Below, piece after piece: positions 12,889 to 24,830 of a DNA stretch of 64,000 nt. The stretch is taken from the NCBI GenBank assembly GCA_021442155.1, contig CM038221.1:78818494-78882493 (forward strand), read 5' to 3'. The DNA comes from Cymbidium sinense (Eukaryota; Streptophyta; Magnoliopsida; Asparagales; Orchidaceae). The number at the start of each line of letters is the position of its first letter. Positions within the stretch are counted from its first letter, which is position 1. The translations under genes and the position numbers were made by a program. The notes beneath the pieces were generated by a model. That model was not told the DNA's origin. It searched no databases and saw only the letters and a program-made list of their open reading frames with translations.

Positions 12889-15419
12889 TGTTGACCTCAC
12901 TTTTGGTGAGGTTAACATCCATCACTCCTTAGACCTAAGAATCAATCTAGGCATGAAGATTTCCTCATTGCTAAGACATTTCTAGTGGCTAAAGAAACAC
13001 CAACTCAAAGCTTAGAATGACCACAAAGCTTAACCCTAGGGGTTCCAAGCTAAACCTTATATATCAAACCTAATTAATCATATGTTACCTAAAATTCTCC
13101 AAATCATATTCGATTGGTGTTTAGTTTGTCCAAGTTACCAAGTTGACCCAATATGACCCATTTGAGGTCTAAAGGGGATAAACCTAAAATTCATTCAAAC
13201 CATATGAAATTGGACTTGTCCAAGCCCCCTAGTACATTAATTGAGCTTGATTGAGGACACATTAGGATTCAATTCAGCACACACTCTCGCATTCTTCCTA
13301 GAGCTAGTCCCTAACCATTCTTAGAGCTCTTCTTGCATCCCATCGCAAGAGAGAACCTAGTTCTTAGCCCGAATTCTCTAAACATCCAACCTCACTAAAC
13401 CATTCCCAAACTCTAATTAAATCTCCACACACCTTCCCCCACACTTTGGTGAGCAAGAACAAATTAAGAACCACTCGATTTAAGCACAAAAAGTAGGCAT
13501 TTGATCAAACTTTGACGAACTCGTAGTGACGGTCAAACTTAAGAGCAAACGATAAGAAGGAAACCAACCATCTTTTCAGCAAGGCTTCTCCACTTCATGA
13601 CAAAGGTACCTCACATGTTAGGTCACGATCTTAATAATCAATGAGATAATCACCCTTAAACCATAGATCTCCCCCTAGGTGTGGTGTTTTATGTAGTGCT
13701 TGTGCGATTCGGTCCAATCCAACCATAGAGATCGATAAAAACTTCTCCTTGATCATTTTGCATTCTTTTTTCCATTCAAATTAAAGCCTATTTGGCTCTA
13801 ATCAATCGTTGAAAAGTGGATAGTCTCCGTCTCTCACTAGAGCTTGGGGATGAATCATGCACATCCATTTCATTTAATGTGATTAGAATGAACAATTTTG
13901 ATTAACGTGTGTTAGATTAATTTGATTTAAGTCAACAACGATGATTGAAATAACCAACCCCTTGGTGATGCATGCAAACTGCAGCTGATTTAGCCGACGA
14001 TTATGTAAAATTGATTAACTTTAAAAAATTATAATTGATTATAGAAAAGTTAAAAAAAATTCAAATAAATACTCTTTGAAAAGCTTAGATAAATGAGAAT
14101 TGTTTTTAAAAAATAATAGTCCTAATTTTTATCCATTAATTTAAAAGTAATTAGACTTTGAAGGAAAATGATATTTTTGAATTTTATGCTTAATTTCTTC
14201 TTCAATTGACTTAAAATTTTTTGGAGACATTCTTGATGATGCTACTCATCTCTCATAATTATTTCAAGTCAATTTGATTAGCCACCTAATTGTTATAATT
14301 TTGCTAAGTATAAGCCATTAAATATCCTAATTATTTAGTTATAAAAATTACAAAAAAAAATTAAATTGGTCCTTAATATCAATCATCCATGATTAACATC
14401 AAAGACCTTTCAAAAAAAATTTCAAACCATTGATCATGAATTTTGAAAAATCACACTTTATGGTTTTTAATTAAACAAATAATTCAATTAATTGACCTAG
14501 ATCAAGAATAATTATAATTAATTATATATAACTCTAAAATTATGAATCAACCTTTCATAGGTTCATTTAGTTGATAATTAGAGGGTGAAATCAATCTCCA
14601 ATTGATTTGAAGTGTTTTGAGTGTAATTGACTCTTTATTAAAATATTAATTAGTGTACTTAATCACTTTTTATATGCCTGAATCACTTAAGACTTTCACT
14701 ATTTATTTTTACTGCCTTTGTGCATGTTCAAATTTTTTTCATATTTTTAGGCTTATAGATTGTGATTAATTGAATTTTAGGGTCTCTTGGCTATTAATTG
14801 GATTAAATAATTATGAAATTTAATTAATTTATAAAAGTCATTATTTTATTTCCCAAATGTAATTGATAACCAAAGGTTTTGTGAGGGAATGTTCCATAAT
14901 TTAATCTCCCCTTAAAAAGGTCATATTAGATATAATTAACTTGTATTAACTAAGTAATGTTGATTAAGCTTAAATAGCATTATGTTCATATGAAATGTCT
15001 TAGGGCTTAATGGCATAAGTGGGTTATTATATGATATTTATTGATATCCTCTCTTTACTTATAAATAAATGGCTAACTCACACTTATATTTAAAAATTAA
15101 AGATCATTCACACTTATGTTTGAAATTATATCTTCTAAGTGTATGATGTATAAATGATATGATTACCATTTAAGCAAGAAATAATATTCTTATCATCTGA
15201 GTTAAATTTAGAGTTAATTGATATCAATGAAACACCTATGCTTAACTTATGTGTAAGCTACTGATCCAAAGGAGGTATTAGATACCTCGTCTCTTTGTTT
15301 AACAATGGTACGTACCTAAGAGTGGTGTAGAAAAACACATGTAATATATATAAATAGATAGAAACCATCCTTTGAATTTTATATCATAAAGATACAAAAC
15401 AATTATTATTATTTTATTC

Positions 15420-15900
15420 ATGTCCAAATTAAAAGAAATGTGTATTACCTTTAAAAAATGAATGAATTATTAAAATGCTAAAATAGTTGTATGATTACTT
15501 AAAAAAATGACAAGCAAATAATCATTTTAAAATGAAAAATTAAATTGTTGGCGTGGATATAAAAATTTATGAATTCTCAAAATAATAAAAATAAACAAAT
15601 GATTAATTTAACATGAATCATTAAAATTAATAAAATGAATACATAATTATGAATTTTTAAGATAATAAAATGAATACATTGTTATTAAGAATGAATTATT
15701 AAAATAATGAAATGAACAAATGTTTATCTAAGGATGAATTATTAGACTGACAAAGTAAATACACATTCATTTTAAAATTGAATATGTAAGTGATAGAATA
15801 AATGAATAATCACTTCCAAAAAAAAAAAAGATAAAATATTTGAAAAATCATAAAATGAATACTTCAAATAAGAATGACTAATTAAAATGATAAAGGGTTA
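15420..15900 (+). repeat. degenerate tandem repeat in copy C
   Basis: Words like AAAATGAATACAT, GAATTATTAAAAT and TAATAAAATGAA recur every 50-80 bases through this stretch, indicating an old tandem array with a loose period. It contains no ORF. Confidence 0.6.
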
Positions 15901-18067
15901 AAGGATATCATTAAATAAGTCACCCCTTATGCCTATTAGCCTCAAAGTGTCTCTCATGAAGATATAAGTCCATTTAAGTTTGATCCAAACTTAAGGATTA
16001 ATAAAAATTTAATGCTTCATTTAAGAAGAATTAATAAAAATCATAAAATGCATCCTTAGGGCTAACTTTAGGGTAAGGTATTGTGAAGGAATAAGTTTCA
16101 TCTTAAGTAACACATATGAATTTTTATACTCTTTAAAACACTAATTTTAATTTAAATAAAATTGAACTTGTAAAGTAAAATTCTACCCTTTTAAAGCAGT
16201 GATCATTTAAATCAAAACCCCCCTTTGTTTAATTACTTGAATTTATCATCTAAATCATAACTTGAACATTAAATCCTAGATTTGTTTCACCACACTAGCC
16301 TACACACACATTAGATTGATAGGTCACCACTCTTAGATTTAAGATAGGTCAGTGCTTGATTGTGAAGTATTGATTTTCTTATTTTGTAGTGTAAGATTTT
16401 AAGCTATATGTTAGGATTATTTGAGCGCTAGTCTGAATGGTAATACATTAATTATTAGACTAATGATGCTTTCTACCAGTGGTTGTGCTTAGCTAAAGGG
16501 GTTGTTGTAATAATAAAATTAAATAAAATTATTTTGCTTGTAGATGATGCTTACTTCTTTAGCATAACCATGCTTGGAGAATATGTATGTTATAGCTAAT
16601 CTCTATTCTATATATTTAGTTAGAAATTTTTTTTAGAATTTTAAATGTAATTTTATAATAAAATAGGGTTAGAGCCATGGGGTTTAGGATAAATAGATGT
16701 TAGAAGACATTAACTTAGGAGGCCTTATAATGCTTGGAGGATCCAAGACATGCAAGAAAAAATGAAGATTAAGAACCCTTATGGCTTGCTTTAATTCTAA
16801 TCATGTAAAGATAATATAGGCTGGATAAGGGTTGAACTAGAAAAGCCAAAAAAAAATTTCAGAGTGTATAGTAGAACTCGGTCCTACTGACCTTTTATTA
16901 CTCTTATAAACTGATTGAATGTTTGGTGTGTTTACTTTGATTGTATAATATAAATGACATACTTTTTCCTTGGTTTCTAAAACTGTGATGACTATTGTTT
17001 ATGGCCAAGATTTTGTTAGGTTCTTTAAGACTTTAAATTTCCTATCTAATTAATACAAATAACCTTAACTTAAAATTAATACAACTCATAACCTCATTAT
17101 AAAGTCATAGGAGTTAATCAATAAAACTTAATCTAGATATCACAAGTTTGTAATTAATGTAAATAACATCATGCATGCATATTGACTTCCCTTCTTTGAT
17201 ATAGATGATCTTCACTCATTACACAATAAGGGGAGTGTAGAATGGTTGATAGCAACCCCTTGAGTGAGGAAGAACATTCTCGCAAATTAGCCCATAACTG
17301 AATTTAATCTTGTATGTAGGCATACTTATCCACCTAAGCGTGAGTCAAAATGATGAGTCAAAAATAAATAAAATATTTAATTTTTATTGCCTTATACTAA
17401 GATATACTTTCATACCAATCATGATCTAGGCTATTAGGTAGTGAGTTTAGGAACTTAAGTTTCTATTTCAAATAAATATAATAAACTAACTATTTTGCAT
17501 TCATGAGACTTCACTGCATAGTTTTAACTCATAGTGGTGTTAGCTAGTGGCCACTCAAGACAGTTATAAATCCAGAAGAGTGGGGATAGGTTCACTCTTT
17601 CTAATGGAAGTGAACCAACACATCATAATTTTTTTAAGTAAAACTAAGTCAAGATCTTAGCTTATGCTAAAGAACTTTAGAAATTGGTTCAAAAGTAGCC
17701 CATTTCTCTTTTAGTACTAGTGTAAATTCTCACCTCTTAAGTATACTCATAATCTTGTATTGTTGGAACATATATTCTAGCTTTCTAATAAAATATAAAC
17801 CTAAATTATTATAATTTTCTATTTTAAAAATATAAAGCTACACTATAGGATAGATTGAAGTACTTACTAGACTTTCTAGTGTCATGAGTGCTTTATACTT
17901 GTCCTTCTTTAGATTTCATTAAGAACTCTTCTTAATTGAGTTTTCCCACTTAATTTTGCATAATCACCAATCCTTTGATATCAAGCTTTAAAATTCATAG
18001 AGAGGTTAGCCTATCACTTTAATCGAGAGTTTTCTTGAGAGATTTATATCTCCCAAGATATAATTAA

Positions 18068-18090
18068 CTATGAGGGTTTGCCCTTATAAG
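18068..18090. repeat. hairpin 1 in repeat copy C
   Basis: CTATGAGGGT, then TT, then GCCCTTATAA pair over most of their length, with two G-T wobbles and one lost terminal pair. The site is equivalent to 4271-4292, and two pairs are compensated relative to that copy. Confidence 0.6.
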
Positions 18091-18202
18091 AAGTTTAGGT
18101 TAAAATAAACCCTACTTTAATTCATCCATATTAAGTAGGAGAAAAATCTCTAGTATATAGGAGTCCTTATTAGGTGATTGAGTTAATTGAATGAGGATAT
18201 CT

Positions 18203-18218
18203 CTATCTTTTAAGGTAG
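18203..18218. repeat. hairpin 2 in repeat copy C
   Basis: CTATCTT and AAGGTAG flank a 2-base loop. Relative to copy A (4434-4449) the closing C-G pair has become T-A and one T-A has become T-G. Confidence 0.6.
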
Positions 18219-18288
18219 TCAATTATTCCTTAATATCGTACTCGATCATTTCAATAAACACCCTCCTAGATCTGCTTGGTATCCCTCA

Positions 18289-19030
18289 TCATAATTTTAA
18301 ACACTACACAAACATCACATTATACCTCTAGGGATCACTATTAATCTATAAGCCCTATAAGGTGCAAAATCATAATGTTATAAACATAAGAAAATTTTCT
18401 TTAAAATATTAAATAATATACATTTATTTTCACAATAATTTTTAAATAATTTGAAAGAATGTCTTAGGTCACAATGAACTTAATATAATTAATTGAAGTT
18501 TTTAGACATTATTAAGTAACTTCAAAAACTAAAAAAAACCATTAAATGGTTTATTTTAAATTGATTTAATGAACTAAAATTTGTTCAAAAGTTATGATAA
18601 ATTCAATGACAACATATATTCACATAAAAAATGTTCCCCAAAGTTTCTAATTTCTTATATTTTATTTTGATTACTATAAATTTAAAATAAGGAAATTTTA
18701 TTTTAGAAAAATCATAACTTGCATATTATAATTTAAATTATTCTTAAAATTTTTAGCCATTCAAGAGGTTGCTTGAGATTTATTTTCAAAAAAATATGAG
18801 ATTTTTATTAATATATTTAAATATTTAAATAATTTACACAAAAAAAAATTTTAAATTTTTAAAATTTATGAATTTATAAGTAATAATATTTTTTGTAAAT
18901 TTCCCTTGAGAAATATTATTTAGGGTAAACGTTTTAGCTTAATCAAATCATTAATTTATTAAAAGAAAATTTCTAGAAATACATATAGTTTTGATATACA
19001 TGTGGTCTGACTCAATCTCAGCTATTAGAT
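18289..19030. other. AT-rich stretch, no recognisable feature
   Basis: This is about 740 bp of very AT-rich sequence with A and T homopolymers and scattered stops in all frames. I see no gene or repeat boundary. Confidence 0.55.
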
Positions 19031-21130
19031 TATATTAAAAATAGATCTAATAGTAGAGAGGTAGTCTTCAACTTCTCATTGAGCACATAAAGAGGATATG
19101 TGTTTGGCACAAGTCGATGCAATCTGAGCTTAACCTATTCGAATTTCTCCCTCTCTAAGTTATTCTAGTGAAAATTCTTCACTAAAGAGCTTAAGGGAGC
19201 TCAAAGGAAGCGAATGAATGGCTTAATGACCCACGCATGTTGTGACCTATATAACTAGGAGGAGAAAGATTGAAATATAGGATAGAATGGTTTGAAGACA
19301 TTTCCATGTTAGTTGATGAAGTTTAGATTTTTCAATTTGGCAAGCTTTAATAGACGGAATGTTGAAAACCTCACTCTTAAATTAGCTTGGAATGAGTTAG
19401 ATGGTGGGTCAATCGAGGTTTGGTCACCTTTAAGTTAGTCATGGTGGTTTAGAAGACCTAAAGGGATTCTATGGTTGGAGAATGGTATAAAATTTTATTT
19501 TGAGCTTAAAAAGAATGACAAAGGCCTCCATCTCCCATGTGGAGGCATGTTCTATTTAATGGAGTCTTTGCTAAGCTTATTCATGGATAACTATGGTTAA
19601 ACATCACACTAACTAGAACTTTTTGCCAAGTATGGCCATGGAATTCATGGCAATTTTAGGAGTAGACCATAGGAATTAAAGGTGGCATAGAATGGCTTAG
19701 CCCTATTGGTTCATTGCTAACTTTCTTAACTTCCATTTAATGAAAATTAATTCATTGAGACTAGTTAAGACATTATAAGTTTAAAGAGGAATGGTGGATA
19801 GAGCTTTGATAATTATCTATAAATTCATTTTTTTAAAATCTCAATAATCTTAATGAGATAGGCTCATCTCACCCTATTTGCCCTATTTAGAAATAATTAG
19901 CTCAATCAATTAATTTGACCCATCATGTGTGATCAAACTCTCTTGAGTTGAACTAAGAAATTGGTTCTAAGACTCATTTTTTAAATTAGTTTCAAGAGTT
20001 TGAAGTGATTATTATTTGATGGGTCAATTCCATCATAAACATGTGTATTGCTATTTGGGCTTAAAAGAGGTATATTTGACCATTTAATTAAATTAACCAT
20101 CATAGAGAGGGTCAAATTAATGTGAGTTAAATTAAGCATTAATCAGTGATAACCTTGACTATAAACACTATCAAAATTTTGATTAAATATCATGATTAGT
20201 TTGGTTCAATCATCCACCAAATAAAGATATAAGCTTTAAAGGTTACCCATATTTCATTTGGCCAACTAAGCTTGGGCGAAGAAGTAACTAGCCAAAGTAA
20301 TATTTGGATTATATTTATGACATTAAGATAAGCTTAAATATAGAATTGGTTCAATTAATTCGATGATTATGGTCTATTTGGTCATATTAACTTAAGTGGG
20401 CCAATTAATTTGGTCAATTTTGTTAACTTGAATTTAATTGCCCTGATTGATTGATCCAACATTTTCATTATAATTTTTTTATCATATGAACACATATATT
20501 TGCCAATTTGTAATTTTCAATATGTAGTTTGTATAATTTAACCTCACTTAAGGCTAAAGTTGATCTAGATTGAATTATTTTTGACTTTTTAAGTATTAGA
20601 GTCAACTAAGCATATTTAAAAATTCTAGTGGTCATTTGGTTTATAACTATATTGGTCATTGATAATTAGGTTAAGTGGGGTAGTCACCTAATCAAGGACC
20701 ATATTCGTAACATCTCAAAATTGAATATATAAGGTGATTGACATAATTGGGTTAAGTGGGGTAGTCACATGATTAAGGACCTAAATAAGGTTAGAACATG
20801 TGGGTGCCTTTGACTAACTATGATTTAAGTTTATTATATTAATTTTAAGGTTGTTCAAGCTAATTTTTATAGTCTCATGGTCAATTATATAAAAATTGAA
20901 TTAATAAGATGGATTGATTAATTAAATTTAACACTTATATCCATTATGGAATGGTTGAACATAAGAAATGAAAGAAGTATATCTTAATGATGGCTATAGT
21001 CATGTAGTAATGATCTATAAGTGATCCTCAAATATGGGTTCCTCTAAGAGTTTATAAAAGCTAACTTAATGAGTTATGTTAGGTTGAACTTTTAGTGTTT
21101 AAGGAGGATGAGAGGTTAAGGCCAAAAGAT
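19030..21130 (-). repeat. probable partial copy D of the long repeat family (inverted)
   Basis: Around 19110-19160 a word ATCTGAGCTTAACCTATTCG resembles 7710-7745 in copy B. From 19500 to 20500 the sequence has the same CAATTTGG/GGTCAATTTG word composition and orientation as 8150-9650. The match is weak, so membership is an inference. Confidence 0.4.
20655..20790. repeat. imperfect direct repeat, 81-bp spacing
   Basis: GGTTAAGTGGGGTAGTCAC occurs at 20669 and again at 20750, each followed by a diverged TAATCAAGGACC/TGATTAAGGACC. This marks a local tandem duplication. Confidence 0.8.
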
Positions 21131-21252
21131 ATTTTTCATGTAAACAATTGCACCATTAACAATAGCTCCTAACTTGATTTCTTTATTATCATTCTATTCT
21201 AACATAGAGTTGATTATAACATTCAATAGTATTCACATTGATTTTTATACAT

Positions 21253-21518
21253 TAAAGTTAGTAGTTTATGTTGGCCGTCCGATGACCCGATTAGGAGAGT
21301 AGATGCATTAGATTTTCCTTATGTTAAGAAAGCTAGAGGTAGACCTAAAAAGACTTGGTTAAGATGTATAAAAAATGATCTTAGTATACTTGATTTAAAT
21401 GAGAATTTGACACATAATAGGACACAATGGAGACGAAGGATTCATGAAGCCGACCCCACCTAGTGGGATTAAGGCTTGTTGTTGTTGTTATTGTTGTTGT
21501 AAAGTTAGTAGTTTATGT
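21253..21518 (+). mobile_element. 5'-truncated RTE-type non-LTR retrotransposon with 19-bp target duplication
   Basis: The element body (21272-21499, 228 bp) reads, in one frame, RRVDALDFPYVKKARGRPKK, then WLRCIKNDLS and NRTQWRRRIHEADPT before a stop. This is the C-terminal end of an RTE-like reverse transcriptase protein. It finishes in a TTG-repeat tail instead of poly(A), as RTE elements do. It is flanked by identical 19-bp direct repeats (TAAAGTTAGTAGTTTATGT) at 21253-21271 and 21500-21518. The perfect target duplication suggests a fairly recent insertion; the copy is far too short to be autonomous. Confidence 0.9.
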
Positions 21519-22516
21519 GAGTAACTGACTTAGTTAGGAACGCACTTACCATCAATCTAGATAGCTTATTTATTTATTTATTATTATCTTCTAAGTTATT
21601 TTTAATAGTTTGTATCATCAAAATCTTGCAAATTTCTCAAACATATAAGATTTATTCTACAACTTGGTATAATATTTTTATCAAGTGTCTAATACTTAAT
21701 ATGTTTCTTTGACTAAGCATACTTATGTATGTTAGCTTATTTTTCTTAGAAAGTACTTCTTTTATTACTTCAATCATGATTGATTGATTAAAAGAATATC
21801 ATAGGCTAGTCATACGTATATGATTAAAACTATTTATAGTTTAGTTATATTCTTATGAATATGCAAATATTTTTTTATGAACTTGATTGCCCTTCGGATC
21901 AAAGTTTATTTAAGTTTGACAAATACCACTTGTGGCCTAATTTTGTCTAATTAATTCATGCCATTTCAACAAATTATTTTATAGTTTAGTCATACTCTAT
22001 GACTGAACATCTTTCGTTCCAATTATACACTTATGCTTGGTTTTATTCCTACTTATTATGTAGAAATAATTTATACTCAAAATATTACTTTATACTTTTA
22101 ATATTTAGAATATTTTTTATATATTCAAAACTCGACTATCTTTCAAGTGTTTATACCTCACATGAGCACTTAAACTCTATACATGATAGTAAATAATTTC
22201 AACTATCCCCACTATATTATTACATATGGAAGCATACAATTATTGAGGACACTCCAAGTTAGAATACTTCTTTTTAATACCTAGACCTAACTAATAATTA
22301 TAAAAATTAATTTACATTTATCTAATGATGAAAATATTTTAAGTATAATTATATCTTATATGATTATTTAATGAGTGTAATTACTCTAAAGCTTATTGCT
22401 TTAGTGGGTAATAAAGTGATAAGAAAAAATGATCGTTCTCATATAAATGGCATAGCTGAATAAGTCATGATGATTATGAGTTAATCTTAGGATACACAAA
22501 TGATTTCACACACTTA
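21519..22516. other. intergenic AT-rich sequence
   Basis: A short TTTA run lies at 21565-21585. The 65-aa frame at 21999-22196 has no recognisable domain or codon bias and is regarded as chance. Nothing else is supported. Confidence 0.6.
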
Positions 22517-22655
22517 AGCAATCGAATCGAAGCTATAGCATCATCGTTGGTCGGAATAGAAATATCTGCAAGATCTGGGTCACAATTTGTATCAATTAAA
22601 CAAATCATCGGAATACCCAAAATGGAACATTCTTGAAGAACCATACAAGTATTAT
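22517..22655 (-). pseudogene. rps2: plastid-derived fragment of rps2 (NUPT)
   Basis: The minus strand reads [19 protein letters not shown] followed by [19 protein letters not shown] and IRLL. This is the internal region of chloroplast ribosomal protein S2, which I know as [20 protein letters not shown] in plants. Only about 45 codons remain; homology ends abruptly on both sides and no start exists. It is a nuclear insertion of plastid DNA, moderately decayed, and not a functional gene. Confidence 0.88.
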
Positions 22656-23419
22656 GATAGTTTAAATTTTTTAAGTCTCTTAATATATGGGGAATGTAAT
22701 TAGGTCACTTTGATGTGTAATCTTTTGATGCTAGAGATGAGATGCTTTGAATGTTGTTATTCCTAAAGATTGATTGATATATTTTTTGGGATGCATTATG
22801 GGCTATTTTATTTTGCTGCATTTGGAAAGAAATATTCTCTTATAGGTACTGATGTATAATCATTTACCTTATTTTTTTTAATCGTATAGGGATAGTGAAA
22901 AAAATAAATATTATAATATTTTTTTTATGATAGTACTTGTGATGTCATGTTTTTCATTTCTAGTGTGAAGCATTTTTGAAACTTTAAGATGATGGCCAGT
23001 ATAAAATTGCTTTAATCTTTAGTGAGATTAGAATTGAGTCCAATAGTGGGCATTATAAACTTTATAAAAACTCACTTTAATTTGTAAAACAAATACTTGT
23101 TTAGATTAATATAATTTTACAAAGTATTTCAAAGACTTATAGGTGATGTTATAAATATTTATTTTCATAAGAAATAAGAATTTTGATGACATTAAATAAA
23201 CCCCACAAAATTTCATACAAAGGGTTTAAGGGTAGTGTTTATCAATCTCTTAAATATGCAAGGAGTATTTTCAATATCAAAAAGTATAATAAGCTATTTA
23301 TAAAGTTCATTACATATTTAAAAAGTATTTTTCTACCCATGTCCTAATACAATTAAAATTTGATCTCAACAATTTTGAAGATCAATTTCAAAAAAAAAAA
23401 TTAATAATTGAGATTAAAT
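22656..23419. other. intergenic AT-rich sequence
   Basis: No coding, RNA or repeat feature was recognised in these roughly 760 bp. Confidence 0.55.
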
Positions 23420-23950
23420 CCATCATATCAAATATTTAGAAAATAAGAAACCTATATTTGATGATGATTTTATTTATCTCCTGACTATTGATGAACATTT
23501 GCTACATTCTGTCATTCTTTTGGGTTAATAATCCAAATATTGTGCATGACCTAATACTCTCTTTAACTGAATAATATATTGGCATTTCTTTGTCTTTTAT
23601 TTTAGAATGATTAGTATGGTTGATCATATAATGAGATAGATATTGAAATCAAGAATATCAATCAAATTTTAACACATAATCTTCTTAAATATAAAATTCC
23701 AAACTTAACCCAATAAGTTGGCTTTAGTGAAACTATAGGAGGAACCAAGGTAGGATCAAAATCATTTGCAAATCATTTTTACCTAATAAGTTTTATTTTA
23801 GTTAGCCCCAAACTAAACCTCTTTCACCATTTGAGCTCATTTATTCTCTAGTAGATGTATGCACTAAATTTAAATTAATTTTAAAAATTTAACTTTTGGC
23901 TGAGTCAAAAGTATTCATTTGTTCTTACTCTATTCATATTTTTTACCTAA
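23420..23950 (-). repeat. second copy of the copia LTR, fragment
   Basis: Homology to 11890-12420 runs throughout in the same orientation; shared words include CATATTTGATG/CTATATTTGATG, TTTAGTGAAACT, AATGATTAGTATGG/AATAATTAGTATGG and TGAATCAAAAGTAT/TGAGTCAAAAGTAT. No internal copia region adjoins it, so it is a solo or broken LTR. Confidence 0.7.
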
Positions 23951-23959
23951 GTGGACACC

Positions 23960-24830
23960 TTCTTAGCTAAATTGACCAATCACCCAAAAATCAAACTCAA
24001 AAAAGTTTCTACAATAATCATGAATAAATTAACCTATAAAACCCTTCAATATATGCTTGGTCAACCAATGGATCAAGAAAGTCAAACTAAGTTTAATTTC
24101 GATCGACTTAAGACCCATGTTGGAGTCAAATCGCATAGAATTTAAATTGACCAACCCAAATTTATCAAAAAAAGTGTTTGTATATTAAAACTATTTTAAA
24201 AAAGAATATGAGTGATAAATTGGACTAATAATACTCAAGTTAGCCCAACTAACTCAAAATGACCCAATTAAGCCAATAATTAAAATGGCTTTAACTATCA
24301 AATTGATTAGACCAATTAAGTAAGTAAGATCCACTAATTATCCTAAATATATGTATTGTCCAAGCTTTATAAAGCCCAATTGCCCAATTGTTTAAGCTCA
24401 ATTGGCCAAATGAGTTAATTCACTCATTAAAGCTAGCACCTCTTTTTGGTGAGATTGGATTAGCCTAACCATAACACCCAATCAACTCATTGATATTGTT
24501 GTGGCAAGGGATATCATTGATAAATTTTTTTTTTCAATAGATAATGATTTGATCACTTCAACTAGGTCAATTTAACCACATGGGTGAATATGTTCCTTTT
24601 TTGAGTCCAAATAGAAATACTTATTTTATTAAAGAATTAGACCCATCAACTTATTGAATCATGTCAAACCTTTGGGAGTAAATTTATCTATGTGCTTGAA
24701 AATATATAATTTTCTTACCTAAACCAATTTTACCACTCTAAATATGTCAAATTAACTAAGTCAAATGGAGGCCAAAATAAAAACTAAACCAAATAAATTT
24801 TTATATGTATTAGAAAAATTATTAATGTAG
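23960..24830 (+). repeat. possible fragment E of the long repeat family (direct)
   Basis: The stretch is rich in CCAATT, GCCCAACTAACTC, TCAATTGGCCAAATG and GACCCAATT words, the complement-orientation composition of the 8150-9650 array. It directly follows a copia LTR, an arrangement like the one at 12.5-12.9 kb. Confidence 0.4.

Larger units (their letters stand above)
12889..18288 (+). repeat. long non-coding repeat family, copy C (apparently full length, 5.4 kb)
   Basis: The unit starts TGTTGACCTCAC and ends at ATCCCTCA, so it has the TG...CA form of an LTR. Its first 3.8 kb match copy B (inverted) and blocks throughout match copy A. No protein-coding capacity is visible. The 5 bases before (TAAAT) and after (TCATA) do not match, so a simple solo-LTR insertion with target duplication is not supported. 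Candidates are an unusually long gypsy LTR or a large non-autonomous element. Confidence 0.65.

Noticed and set aside
12889..18288. Copy C as a simple solo LTR with target duplication
   Set aside because: The ends have TG...CA form, but the adjacent 5-mers (TAAAT and TCATA) do not match.
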